Shown here: positions 1 through 8,349 of the stretch, piece by piece | How positions within the stretch are numbered: the first letter of the stretch is position 1 | Layout: each line of letters starts with the position of its first letter | NCBI RefSeq assembly: GCF_009711055.1 | Contig: NZ_WMJY01000014.1 | Span: 16,365-80,364, forward strand | Origin: Myroides pelagicus | GTDB taxonomy: Bacteria > Bacteroidota > Bacteroidia > Flavobacteriales > Flavobacteriaceae | DNA: 64,000 bases | Direction of reading: 5' to 3' | Program-made: the position numbers and the translations under genes | Notes under the pieces: model-generated | The model's input: the letters and a program-made list of their open reading frames with translations, nothing else | Databases searched by the model: none | Told to the model about the DNA's origin: nothing

Positions 1-703
1 AATATATATTTGCTAATGCACTACCAAATAAGGCTAATAAGAAAACAAAGCCGAGACCTTTTAAGGCTTCTGGGTGTTCAAATATTGTTTGAAAGAATCC
101 TGTACTGATCAGTACTATTAAAGCAGGAACTAATAAGATAAATTCTATAAAGGCTGTCCATACTAAAGGAGGAATACTACCCATGTATTTTTGAGTTAAT
201 ACCCCACTATATGCATACATGAGCGCTGCTATGATAAGTAATAAATGATAAAACCATTCATTAGCAATTGCAGTTGATGAACCTGGGCCTTGTAAAAGCA
301 TTACCACGCCAATAAAGGAAAATGCTACACCAGTAATTTCTCCTAAATGTGTTTTGTATTTGAAGAACAATGCCCCTAGAATGATAACAAATATAGACAT
401 TAACGCATTGTGTATTCCTGCTATCGAACTGTGTAAGTGTACCTCTGCTATTGGAAATAAGAACATAGGAATGAAGCTACCAACAACAGCTGTCATTACA
501 AGCCATGTGAAGTTTTTCCTGGGCATTAGTTTAATATGCTTTATTGATATAGGAAGTAAGAATAAACCAGCGAAAGTAATTCTTAAAGCTCCCACCTGAA
601 TTGGGGTAAAATACTCTAGACCACGTTTGATAAGAATAAAAGAAGATCCCCAAATAAGAGAGAGAATAATTAAAGTAATCCAATGTTTAAGTTTTATTTT
701 CAT
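1..703 (-). CDS. DMT (EamA-family) permease, C-terminus beyond the window
   Basis: The reverse strand is open from an ATG at 703-701 to the window edge, about 234 codons with no stop. The product is strongly hydrophobic, with about seven predicted membrane helices in the part seen. It begins MKIKLKHWITLIILSLIWGS, the helix 1 of EamA/RhaT-like drug/metabolite transporters, which ends in the usual W-G-S-S motif. It shows the internal repeat start (ALMYAYSGVLTQKYM) expected of the duplicated EamA domain. Full-length relatives are about 300 residues, so the last ~60 residues are missing. The family exports small metabolites or amino acids from the inner membrane. The substrate cannot be told from sequence. 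It is not co-transcribed with the gene behind it, because a terminator lies between them. Confidence 0.8.
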   Translation of the reverse strand, partial: MKIKLKHWITLIILSLIWGSSFILIKRGLEYFTPIQVGALRITFAGLFLLPISIKHIKLMPRKNFTWLVMTAVVGSFIPMFLFPIAEVHLHSSIAGIHNALMSIFVIILGALFFKYKTHLGEITGVAFSFIGVVMLLQGPGSSTAIANEWFYHLLLIIAALMYAYSGVLTQKYMGSIPPLVWTAFIEFILLVPALIVLISTGFFQTIFEHPEALKGLGFVFLLALFGSALANIY

Positions 704-742
704 CGGTTGTATTGTTACTAGTTTAGTTTTTCTAAAGTATAA

Positions 743-770
743 AAAAAGACCACACTAATGTGGTCTTTTT
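743..770 (-). terminator. Intrinsic terminator after the glutamate synthase-like gene
   Basis: A 12-bp perfect stem (743-754 with 759-770, tetraloop ctaa) has A/T runs on both sides. It sits 25 nt downstream of the stop codon of the minus-strand gene ending at 795. Confidence 0.85.
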
Positions 771-794
771 TGGTATTGATTAGTTAGCTTTGGA

Positions 795-2351
795 TTAAGC
801 TTTCTTTCTTGTGTCTAATTCTCCAAAGTACATCTCTTGGAAACTTTTGTTTACTCCGTGATCTACTCTTTTGTGGAATGTTTTAGGGTCTATTTCTACT
901 GGTTTTTCATATCCACAAGCACTGATGAACTCTCCAAGAGCTTTCATTGTGTTTGCGTGGAAGTTAGCTACACGTTTTCTCTTATCTGTTACGTTTAAAG
1001 CAGAGTATAATTGCTCATCTTGCGTTGCAATACCAACTGGACAGTGACCACTATCACATTGTAATGCTTGAATACAACCTAAAGCGAACATCATACCACG
1101 AGCACTATAACATGCATCTGCTCCTAAAGCCATAGCTTTAGCTATGTCGAATGCTGAAATTATACGTCCAGAAGCTAATAATTTTATATTATCTCTTAAT
1201 CCGTTTTCTATTAATGTTTTATTTGCGAATACTAATGCATCGTTTAATGCCATACCCATATAATCAATAAACTCTAATGGAGCTGCTCCAGTACCACCTT
1301 CTGCACCATCAACAGTAATAAAGTCAGGATAGATACCTGTCTCAACCATTGCTTTGATGATTGCTGTAAATTCATCTTTTCTACCAATACAAATTTTGAA
1401 ACCTACAGGTTTTCCATTCGATAGTTTTCTTAATTTTTCGATGAAATGGATTAATTCTGTTGGAGTAGAGAAAGCTGTGTGTCCAGAAGGAGAGTGAACT
1501 GTTGTATGGGGTACAATGCTTCTGATTTTAGCAATTTCTTCTGTGTTTTTCTCAGCAGGTAATAGACCACCATGTCCAGGTTTAGCTCCTTGAGACAGCT
1601 TGATTTCAATCATTTTTACTTCAGGATAGTTTGCTCGCTCTTCGAATAGATTGTCATCAAAAAATCCTTTTTCATTACGACAACCAAAGTACCCTGTACC
1701 AATTTGCCAGATTAAGTCCCCACCTGATCTGTGGTATTGACTGATACCACCTTCACCTGTATTGTGTGCGAAGTTACCTATTTTAGCTCCTTCATTAAGT
1801 GCTGTAATTGCTCTTTTACTAAGCGCACCATAACTCATAGCACTGATATTATAGATACTAGCACTGTATGGTTGTGTACAAAGATCACTACCGATATTAA
1901 CTCTAAAGTTTGTGTCGTTTACGTGTTTAGGATATACTGAGTGAGAAGCCCACTCGTAACCAATTCTATTAGGGTCATCTTGCATACCAAACGAAACAGT
2001 TTGCTTTTCATTCTTAGCTCTTTGGTATACAATTGAACGTTCACGTCTATTAAATGGTTTACCATCTAATTCTCCTTCCCAAAAGTACTGTCTCATTTCA
2101 GGACGAATGGATTCGAACATATATCTGAAACGCGCAAAAATAGGATAGTTCTTACGAATCGTGTGTTTAGTTTGATTCAAATCGATTACTGTAAGAGTCA
2201 TTAAGAATCCAGAAATGACAATATTTACAATAGCTACTACTGAACTAGGATTCATAACTAGTGAAAAGATGGAGTATGCTAAATAAGCTACTACTACTGC
2301 AATGGTTAATTGTCCAAAAGTAAATCTGTTAAGGAATTTTTTGTGAAACAT
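795..2351 (-). CDS. FMN-binding glutamate synthase family protein, membrane-anchored
   Basis: A 518-residue protein with two hydrophobic helices at residues ~13-31 and ~36-55, followed by the Glu_synthase (GltB central) FMN barrel. Visible motifs are KPGHGG (257-262), DGAEGGTGAAPLEF (348-361), and Cys426-X5-Cys432-X4-Cys437, the 3Fe-4S cysteine pattern of glutamate synthase large subunits. The N-terminal glutaminase domain and the C-terminal GXGXG domain of real GltB are absent, so it cannot release ammonia from glutamine itself. The family is widespread in bacteria and its reaction is not established. It is a likely FMN/Fe-S redox protein at the inner membrane. It is a single gene with its own terminator. 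No partner gene is adjacent. Confidence 0.88.
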   Translation of the reverse strand: MFHKKFLNRFTFGQLTIAVVVAYLAYSIFSLVMNPSSVVAIVNIVISGFLMTLTVIDLNQTKHTIRKNYPIFARFRYMFESIRPEMRQYFWEGELDGKPFNRRERSIVYQRAKNEKQTVSFGMQDDPNRIGYEWASHSVYPKHVNDTNFRVNIGSDLCTQPYSASIYNISAMSYGALSKRAITALNEGAKIGNFAHNTGEGGISQYHRSGGDLIWQIGTGYFGCRNEKGFFDDNLFEERANYPEVKMIEIKLSQGAKPGHGGLLPAEKNTEEIAKIRSIVPHTTVHSPSGHTAFSTPTELIHFIEKLRKLSNGKPVGFKICIGRKDEFTAIIKAMVETGIYPDFITVDGAEGGTGAAPLEFIDYMGMALNDALVFANKTLIENGLRDNIKLLASGRIISAFDIAKAMALGADACYSARGMMFALGCIQALQCDSGHCPVGIATQDEQLYSALNVTDKRKRVANFHANTMKALGEFISACGYEKPVEIDPKTFHKRVDHGVNKSFQEMYFGELDTRKKA

Positions 2352-2655
2352 AAAATAGAATTTAATGCAATCTTATTGTTGTTTAGTTTGTAAATGTTAT
2401 TTACGGTTGTTTAGTTATAACTTACATATTAATATTGGGTATTTTTATAGGATAAAAACAACCCAATATTTACGTGTAAATCGTGGCAAAGGTAGCAAAG
2501 ATTTTGAATTTACCGAGTTTTTGTAATTATTATTTTGACAGTATAAACACTGAAAACTACCATATTGATAATTATTTAGCATTTAATTAGTAATTGTTTG
2601 TAAATATGATATTTGTGAAGATTAAGTTTGAACACTATTGATGATTTTAGGGCTT
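2352..2655. other. Intergenic region, 304 nt, with inverted repeat
   Basis: No ORF of note. It contains a perfect 10-bp inverted repeat (aatattgggt 2431-2440, acccaatatt 2461-2470) and a minus-strand -7-like box TACCTTTG (2494-2487), so it probably carries the promoter of the gene starting at 2351. No clear -33 box is seen. Confidence 0.5.
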
Positions 2656-3894
2656 TTAAGTAAACTTTTGTGATTTGTAAATTGTGTGTTTACCAGAGAT
2701 TAGAAATGCGATGGTACAAGCTATAGCAAAATAGACACCATTTTCACTGCCAAAAAGTTCGATTGCCATTAAGGTACAAGCCCAAGGAGTTTTAGTCGCG
2801 CCTGCAAAAACAGCTACAAAACCTACTGCCGCTAAAAAGTCAACAGGTACGTTCAGATATACTGCTAAAAAGCTTCCTAGTGTTGCTCCTATAAAAAATA
2901 AAGGTGTTACTTCTCCTCCTTTAAACCCAGCTCCTAAGGTAATCGCAGTAAAAACTATTTTTAATATGAAAACGGTACTTTCTTGATGATTGATAAAAGC
3001 ATCTTCTATGACAGGAACTCCTAGACCAAGATATTTGTAATCTCCTATCAAGAAAATTCCGAATAAGAATACAATCCCTCCAATAAATAAACGGAGTGGA
3101 GGGTAAGTGATGCTTTTTTTTAAGAAACTAGCCCAAATGTCAGTTGCTTTTATAAATAGAATTGCTGCTAAACCAAACATTATTCCGGCGGTTATTACTT
3201 TTATTATAGTGATTAGATCAAATATAGCTATACTATCTTGTATATATGTTGTGTGTGTGGTTCCTAACAAAATACAGACATAGTGAGCTACCAAAGCAGT
3301 CATTAATGTAGGAAATATAGATTGGTATAATACGCTGCCTACGAGCATAAGTTCTAAGGCAAATAGGGTTCCTGCTAGAGGTGTACCAAATACAGAGGCA
3401 AAACCACCACTAACTCCCATAAGTATAATAGTCTTTCTGTCTGTTGATAGTAAGTTTACGAATCTTGAAAATTGATCGGCTATTGCTCCTCCCATTTGTA
3501 TAGCTGTGCCTTCACGACCTGCTGATCCTCCAAATAGATGAGTTAAAAGTGTTCCGAAAAGTACAAAAGGAGCCATCTTTAATGGCATTACTTTTTTAGG
3601 TTCGTGATACTCATCAATCAATAAGTTGTTGCCTAAGTTAGCTTTTCCTCCATAGTAATGATATATCAGGCCACTTAAGAGTCCTGCAAGAGGAAGAAGG
3701 TAGATTATATGAATGTGATTTGTACGATAGTCCGTGACAAAGTGTAATAAATAAAGAAATAATGCAGAAGCAGCGCCTATTAATGCTCCCATAATTAGAC
3801 TTAGGAGAGTCCATTTTAGGAGGTAGATAAATAGTTGCTTTTTGTTTGAATAGAAATTGTGTAATGCCTTTAAATTAGTGTGCGTCATGTCCAA
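2656..3894 (-). CDS. CLC-F type fluoride/proton antiporter
   Basis: A 412-residue polytopic CLC protein. It differs from chloride CLCs at the selectivity filter in the way described for the CLC-F clade. The GSGIP loop is replaced by GNN-L-L-I (88-93), the GREGP loop reads GREGT (126-130, external gating Glu128), and the helix-N loop reads GGEVTPLFF (326-334), matching the Glu/Thr pair of the CLC-F anion pathway. Cytoplasmic CBS domains are absent, as usual for this clade. The role is to expel fluoride from the cytoplasm in exchange for protons. The assignment is supported independently by a fluoride riboswitch in the 5' leader (3920-3971). Generic pipelines would probably call it a voltage-gated chloride channel. 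It is monocistronic. Confidence 0.9.
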   Translation of the reverse strand: MDMTHTNLKALHNFYSNKKQLFIYLLKWTLLSLIMGALIGAASALFLYLLHFVTDYRTNHIHIIYLLPLAGLLSGLIYHYYGGKANLGNNLLIDEYHEPKKVMPLKMAPFVLFGTLLTHLFGGSAGREGTAIQMGGAIADQFSRFVNLLSTDRKTIILMGVSGGFASVFGTPLAGTLFALELMLVGSVLYQSIFPTLMTALVAHYVCILLGTTHTTYIQDSIAIFDLITIIKVITAGIMFGLAAILFIKATDIWASFLKKSITYPPLRLFIGGIVFLFGIFLIGDYKYLGLGVPVIEDAFINHQESTVFILKIVFTAITLGAGFKGGEVTPLFFIGATLGSFLAVYLNVPVDFLAAVGFVAVFAGATKTPWACTLMAIELFGSENGVYFAIACTIAFLISGKHTIYKSQKFT

Positions 3895-3919
3895 TTAAAT
3901 AAAATTAATATTTGATATA

Positions 3920-3971
3920 GAGTAGACGTCATCAGCATGAGAAGTGCGGTTCGTGGCAGACATCATTGCCA
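3920..3971 (-). promoter_or_regulatory. Fluoride riboswitch (crcB motif)
   Basis: Read on the minus strand, 3971-3920 follows the crcB/fluoride aptamer closely. It has a stem GGCAAUGAUGUCUGCC, then the AACCGCA loop segment, then UGCUGAUGACGUCUAC. The GAUGNNG(U/C)CUAC 3' segment and the pairing of AUGUC with GACGU are as in the crystallised Thermotoga element. It lies 25 nt before the start codon of the CLC-F gene and just downstream of a TACCTTTG promoter box. Short spacing and the lack of a terminator between aptamer and start suggest control of translation initiation; this is inference. Confidence 0.9.
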
Positions 3972-3984
3972 AAAAATGATAATA

Positions 3985-4014
3985 CAAAGGTATAAAAAAG
4001 GTCTGACTCTTTCG
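3985..4014 (-). promoter_or_regulatory. Promoter of the fluoride exporter
   Basis: Minus-strand -7 box TACCTTTG (3992-3985), with a TTCG (4014-4011) 18 nt upstream in place of the usual TTTG. The predicted start site near 3978 would make a leader that begins just before the fluoride aptamer. It overlaps the upstream gene's terminator. Confidence 0.6.
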
Positions 4015-4029
4015 AATTAGACCTTTTTT
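3994..4029 (-). terminator. Terminator after the DUF3276 gene
   Basis: Stem aaaaaaggtct (3994-4004) with agacctttttt (4019-4029), loop of 14 nt, T-rich on both strands. It lies 16 nt beyond the stop at 4045. Confidence 0.8.
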
Positions 4030-4044
4030 AGTTTTTAATATTTA

Positions 4045-4401
4045 TTAAATATCATCAAAACTTACATCTGTGAATGAATTCACTTCCTCTTTTTGATATT
4101 CTTTTTTGAAATCTTTTTGATGTCTTTCAGAAATAACTTCTTCTCCTTTTTTATCGATAACATAGTCAGTCATCTCATCTAAAATCTCTCTAAAGGCTCC
4201 AAAATCTTCTTTATATAAGTAGATTTTATGTTTCTTAAAGTGGAATGACCCATCATCTTCTGTGAACTTCTTGCTTTCTGTAATAGTGATGTAGTAGTCA
4301 TCAGCTTTTGTTGCTCTTACATCAAAGAAATAAGTTCGTCTACCTGCTCTTAATACTTTTGAGAAAATCTCCTCTTTTTCTAACATTTCGTTATCTCTCA
4401 T
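4045..4401 (-). CDS. DUF3276 family PUR-domain protein
   Basis: A 118-residue acidic/basic soluble protein. The body (residues ~8-75, with RAGRRTYFFDVRATKADDYY and ITESKK) is the PUR-like single-stranded nucleic acid binding fold typical of DUF3276 in Bacteroidetes. The C-terminal ~35 residues are charged and probably disordered. An in-frame Met at residue 5 is an alternative start. Bacterial PUR proteins bind DNA or RNA in vitro, but the role in this phylum is unknown. It is a single gene with its own terminator. Confidence 0.85.
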   Translation of the reverse strand: MRDNEMLEKEEIFSKVLRAGRRTYFFDVRATKADDYYITITESKKFTEDDGSFHFKKHKIYLYKEDFGAFREILDEMTDYVIDKKGEEVISERHQKDFKKEYQKEEVNSFTDVSFDDI

Positions 4402-4478
4402 AATTCCTTCTTATCAATTAATCGATTTGTTCATATATGTATCCAAAATTCTAAAAAAAAACTTAATTAACCAACTTT

Positions 4479-6320
4479 TTATGCTAATTCTTTTTCGGAC
4501 AGTTGTTTTAGATATAACTCATTGTAATAGCCTTCTTTAGCGATCAACTCATCATGTGTTCCATTTTCTATAACAGTCCCATTATCTAATACGATTATCT
4601 TATCAGCATTTTTCGCTGAAGAAATACGGTGTGTGACAATAATTGTGGTTATATCCTTGCTGTGTTTTTCTAAGTTTTTGAGTATAGTCTCTTCAGTTTC
4701 TGTATCAACTGCTGAAAGTGAATCATCTAATATAAGGATTGGAGATTCTTTTATCAGTGCTCTAGCGATAGACACTCTTTGTTTTTGCCCCCCCGATAGT
4801 GTTAAACCTCTTTCTCCTAGTACTGTATCATATCCATTGTTAAAGGTAATGATATTGTCATGTACAGCTGCTTTTTTAGCTACATTAATAATTTCTTCTT
4901 GTGTAGCATCTTCTTTTCCAAAACGTATATTGTTACTTATCGTATCAGAAAATAGAAAGGCATCTTGTGGTACAAAGGCAATTGCTTTTCTTAGATCAAC
5001 GAGATTACACATTTTAATTAGTTGATTATCTATATGAATACTACCTTCTTTGATGTCATATAGCCTAGCTAATAAGTTTAATATGGTTGATTTTCCAGAG
5101 CCTGTTTTACCTAGAATAGCAAGTGTTTCTCCTTTTTTGATTGAGAAAGAAACATTGTTTAATGCCTTGATTCCGGTGTCTTCGTAGGTAAAAGTTACTT
5201 CTTTGAAGGTTATATTTCCTTCGATGGATGTGTGTGTTGTTACTGTATTGTAGATTTCTGGTTTGACATCAAGAAATTCATTAATTCTTTTTTGTGAAGC
5301 TTCAGCCTCCTGTATCATTGTAGAAACCCATCCTAATGATGCTACTGGCCATGTAAGCATGTTGATATATAGAATAAATTGCGCTATAATACCAATATCA
5401 GGTATTTGTCCTTTGAAATACATGATAGCTCCTACGCTAATTACTACTAAATTACTTAACCCAATTAAAAAAATCATTAAAGGACCTATTAGAGAGCTAA
5501 TACGTGCTAATCGAATTTTCTTTTCTTTACTTTCTTGGGTAAGTGTTTTGAACTCTTCTTGCTTTTCCTTTTCTATTGCATTGGCTTTGATTACGCGAAT
5601 ACCAGAAAATATTTCTTGTGTAAATGATGAAAGTTGGGATAAATTTGATTGAAATTCAGAACTTCGAATATTTACTTGTTTACTTAACTTGAATATAAAG
5701 TATCCTAATAGAGGTAATGGTAATAGTGAGTAGAAAGTCAGTAGAGGTGAGATTAGGTACATTTGCGTTAGTACGACTGCAAATCGTATAATAGTATTAA
5801 TCGAGTACATCACAGCAGGACCTACATATTGTCTAACTTTCCCTACATCTTCACTGATTCGATTCATCAAATCCCCCGTACGGCTTTGCTTGTAAAAAGA
5901 TTGGGTTAGTATTTCATAGTGTTTAAAAACTTCATTTTTTAAGTCAAACTCTATATGACGAGACATTACAATTAGCGTTTGCCTCATTAAGAAAGTTAAG
6001 AAACCTGCTATCAATGTTGTAACTAAAATCCAAAAGATATTTTGTCCTAATAAAGATATTACAGTCTCTTTATGTAAGGTGCTTAATTGTTCTAGTGTAC
6101 GGATAGAATCTCCAACAAGTTTAGGGGTGTATAACGTGAATATTTGTGCAATTATCGTTATGATAACACCTATTGTGAAACGTGTCTTATATTTATAGAA
6201 ATATTTGTTTAAGTGGCTTAGTGCGCTCATGAGTTTTTTTGTTGTTGTTAGTTGATACGCTTTACTTGGGCTGTTTGTTAAACTTTGTTTGACCTGTAAA
6301 GCTATATCTTTAATGTACAT
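4479..6320 (-). CDS. MsbA/MDL-type ABC exporter (fused permease-ATPase)
   Basis: A 613-residue half-transporter. It has about 30 N-terminal cytoplasmic residues, six membrane helices (~50-350), then a nucleotide-binding domain. The NBD shows Walker A GKTGSGKST near residue 403, signature LSGGQKQR near 508, Walker B ILILDDSLSAVD near 528 and the H-loop VTHR. It would work as a homodimer in the inner membrane, exporting a lipid, peptide or drug. The substrate is not decidable. A TATCTTTG -7 box lies on the minus strand at 6380-6373. The gene is divergent from nusB and no other gene is in its transcription unit. Confidence 0.88.
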   Translation of the reverse strand: MYIKDIALQVKQSLTNSPSKAYQLTTTKKLMSALSHLNKYFYKYKTRFTIGVIITIIAQIFTLYTPKLVGDSIRTLEQLSTLHKETVISLLGQNIFWILVTTLIAGFLTFLMRQTLIVMSRHIEFDLKNEVFKHYEILTQSFYKQSRTGDLMNRISEDVGKVRQYVGPAVMYSINTIIRFAVVLTQMYLISPLLTFYSLLPLPLLGYFIFKLSKQVNIRSSEFQSNLSQLSSFTQEIFSGIRVIKANAIEKEKQEEFKTLTQESKEKKIRLARISSLIGPLMIFLIGLSNLVVISVGAIMYFKGQIPDIGIIAQFILYINMLTWPVASLGWVSTMIQEAEASQKRINEFLDVKPEIYNTVTTHTSIEGNITFKEVTFTYEDTGIKALNNVSFSIKKGETLAILGKTGSGKSTILNLLARLYDIKEGSIHIDNQLIKMCNLVDLRKAIAFVPQDAFLFSDTISNNIRFGKEDATQEEIINVAKKAAVHDNIITFNNGYDTVLGERGLTLSGGQKQRVSIARALIKESPILILDDSLSAVDTETEETILKNLEKHSKDITTIIVTHRISSAKNADKIIVLDNGTVIENGTHDELIAKEGYYNELYLKQLSEKELA

Positions 6321-6464
6321 ACTAATATATTAAAGATCATTTTAATTATGTAAGTATGTAAATAATAGCTAGCAAAGATACTTTATTCCGATTGAGTTCG
6401 TATTTTATCTGTTTAATAATTTAGTAAAATAATCGTTAAACTGTCATTGAAATGATTTTTATTG

Positions 6465-6494
6465 TTTGATTAGACGTATTATTTATTACCTTTG
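6465..6494 (+). promoter_or_regulatory. Promoter of nusB operon
   Basis: TTTG (6465-6468), an 18-nt spacer and TACCTTTG (6487-6494), matching the flavobacterial housekeeping promoter. The start site would be near 6500, giving a ~45-nt leader before nusB. Confidence 0.75.
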
Positions 6495-6544
6495 CCCAGT
6501 TATATAAAAAACAACATCAAATTTATAAAAAGTTCTTAAGTAGC

Positions 6545-7486
6545 ATGTTAAACAGAAGACACATTCGTATAAAGGTTATGCAATCTCTTTATATGATGCA
6601 ACAAAGTAACTCCGAGAATATTCAAATTGGAGAGAAGTTTCTAGACACTAGTATAAATGACGTACAAGATTTGTACTTATTAGTGATGACGATCTTAGTC
6701 GAAATTAGAAAAAAAGAAGAAGAGTATATTTCTCTTGCTCAAAAAAAGCATTTAGCTACATCTGCAGAACTTAATCCAAACAAAAGACTTGTTGAGAACC
6801 GTGTACTTCTATTATTAGAAAATTCGGTATCTATTACTTCAAAAGTAGAAGAAAAGAAATTGACTCAATGGTCAGTTTATGATAACTATATTTCTTTACT
6901 TTTAGAGGAGATTAAAGAGAGTGAAGTATATCAACACTATATGGCGAAATCAAATGTAACCTTTGATGATGATCGTCAATTCGTTGTGGATATCTTTACT
7001 GATATCGTTGCTCCAAACGAAAAAATCTATTCGTTCTTTGAAGATTACAAGTTGACTTGGTTAGATGATTTACCTGTAATTAATACTATAATTCAAAAGC
7101 AACTGAAAAATTTAAAAGAAAGAGATGTACAAGTTTTTGTGCCAAAAACGTTTAAAGACGATGAGGATGCTGATTTTGCAAAGAACTTGTATAGAAAGAC
7201 AATCTTAAACTTTCAAGAGTTTTTTAAAGAATTTGAACATAAAACACCAAACTGGGATACTGATCGTATTGCTGAAATTGATACAATTATCTTGCGTATG
7301 GCTATCTGTGAGATGCTTAAGTTTAGTAGTATTCCTGTAAAAGTAACAATTAATGAATATTTAGAGATTGCAAAGGAGTATTCTACGCCAAAAAGTAGTA
7401 TTTTTATCAACGGAGTTTTAGACAACATCTCTAAAGCGTATGCAGAAGAGGGTAGACTAAACAAAATTGGTAAAGGATTACTTTAA
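6545..7486 (+). CDS. nusB: Transcription antitermination factor NusB (long form)
   Basis: 313 residues, roughly twice the length of E. coli NusB, as is usual in Bacteroidetes. The start LNRRHIRIKVMQSLYMMQQS and the C-terminal half (~190-300, with EIDTIILRMAICEMLKFSSIP and the VTINEYLEIAKEYSTPKSS..FINGVLD motif) are characteristic. NusB binds boxA RNA with S10 (NusE) and supports rRNA antitermination. It is the first gene of a nusB - DUF1573 - yajC unit that is conserved in flavobacteria, with 15 nt to the next gene. The long N-terminal extension has no assigned function. Confidence 0.93.
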   Translation: MLNRRHIRIKVMQSLYMMQQSNSENIQIGEKFLDTSINDVQDLYLLVMTILVEIRKKEEEYISLAQKKHLATSAELNPNKRLVENRVLLLLENSVSITSKVEEKKLTQWSVYDNYISLLLEEIKESEVYQHYMAKSNVTFDDDRQFVVDIFTDIVAPNEKIYSFFEDYKLTWLDDLPVINTIIQKQLKNLKERDVQVFVPKTFKDDEDADFAKNLYRKTILNFQEFFKEFEHKTPNWDTDRIAEIDTIILRMAICEMLKFSSIPVKVTINEYLEIAKEYSTPKSSIFINGVLDNISKAYAEEGRLNKIGKGLL

Positions 7487-7501
7487 TTAAAAATTTGAAA
7501 A

Positions 7502-7951
7502 ATGAATAAACGTTTTTTGTTGATTTGTTCGGTAGCTTTTATAGCTTTCTCTTGTGGTGGAAACAAAGAAGATGCTACCAAGAGAATTGATGTTGAGAAT
7601 GCAAACAAAGTTGAGTCACAAATTGTAAATACTAAATACCCAGTAATTAAGTTTGATCGCTTAGAACATGACTTTGGTAACGTAGAGAATAACGAAGCGG
7701 TGTTTACAGAGTTTGAATTAACAAATACAGGTGAAGATGATCTTGTGATTATTAATGCTGAAGCATCATGTGGTTGTACAGTGCCTGATTATCAAAAGAC
7801 ACCAATCAAACCTGGTGAAACTTCAAAACTGAAAGTGCGTTTCCAACAAAGTGCACAAGGACAGCAACAGAAGACAATTACGTTGACTACGAATACGAAA
7901 AATGTATATGAGCTATTGACAATTAAAGCGAACGTAGCTCCTAGAAAATAA
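7502..7951 (+). CDS. DUF1573 domain lipoprotein
   Basis: 149 residues. The N-terminus MNKRFLLICSVAFIAFSCGG carries a lipobox-like F-S-C at residue 18, so it is predicted to be a lipoprotein. The rest (~50-148) is a DUF1573 immunoglobulin-like (ASPM/SPD-2/Hydin related) beta domain with the HDFG, FELTNTG, SCGCTVP and PGE motifs. It sits in the periplasm or outer membrane with unknown role. The SCGC cysteine pair in the domain is conserved in the family. It is the second gene of the nusB-yajC operon. Confidence 0.87.
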   Translation: MNKRFLLICSVAFIAFSCGGNKEDATKRIDVENANKVESQIVNTKYPVIKFDRLEHDFGNVENNEAVFTEFELTNTGEDDLVIINAEASCGCTVPDYQKTPIKPGETSKLKVRFQQSAQGQQQKTITLTTNTKNVYELLTIKANVAPRK

Positions 7952-7975
7952 TTTATAAACAGTAACAATATAATT

Positions 7976-8251
7976 ATGGAAGGAATACAAAGTTTTTTAC
8001 CTATTATCTTAATGTTTGCGGTTATCTACTTCTTAATGATTAGACCTCAACAGAAAAAGGTGAAACAAGAAAAAGCTTTTGAAGCAGAATTAAAAGTAGG
8101 TGATAGAGTAGTAACAAAGTCTGGTATCCACGGAAGAATTGGAGAAATCCAAGAAACTACAATTATCTTAGAAACTATGGCAGGTAAGCTTCAAATTGAA
8201 AAAGTAGCTATTTCTATGGACTTTTCTATGAAATTAAATGAAAAGAAATAA
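7976..8251 (+). CDS. yajC: Preprotein translocase subunit YajC
   Basis: 91 residues. It has one membrane helix (~5-22, FLPIILMFAVIYFLMIRPQQ) followed by the conserved RPQQKK stretch and a small beta domain (VGDRVVTKSGIHGRIGEI). The length and motif are diagnostic. YajC associates with SecDF in the inner membrane and assists Sec export. secDF is not in the window. It is the last gene of its operon, followed by a terminator. Confidence 0.95.
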   Translation: MEGIQSFLPIILMFAVIYFLMIRPQQKKVKQEKAFEAELKVGDRVVTKSGIHGRIGEIQETTIILETMAGKLQIEKVAISMDFSMKLNEKK

Positions 8252-8278
8252 TCAGTAGATTGTTTTTTAAATATAAAG

Positions 8279-8316
8279 AAGCCTCTCATATAGTCATATG
8301 TAGAGGCTTTTTTTTG
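8279..8316 (+). terminator. Terminator of the nusB-yajC operon
   Basis: Stem aagcctct (8279-8286) with agaggctt (8302-8309), then a run of T to 8316, starting 28 nt after the yajC stop. Confidence 0.88.
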
Positions 8317-8349
8317 TACCTTGTTTGTATCGTCAAAAGTAATTAATGC

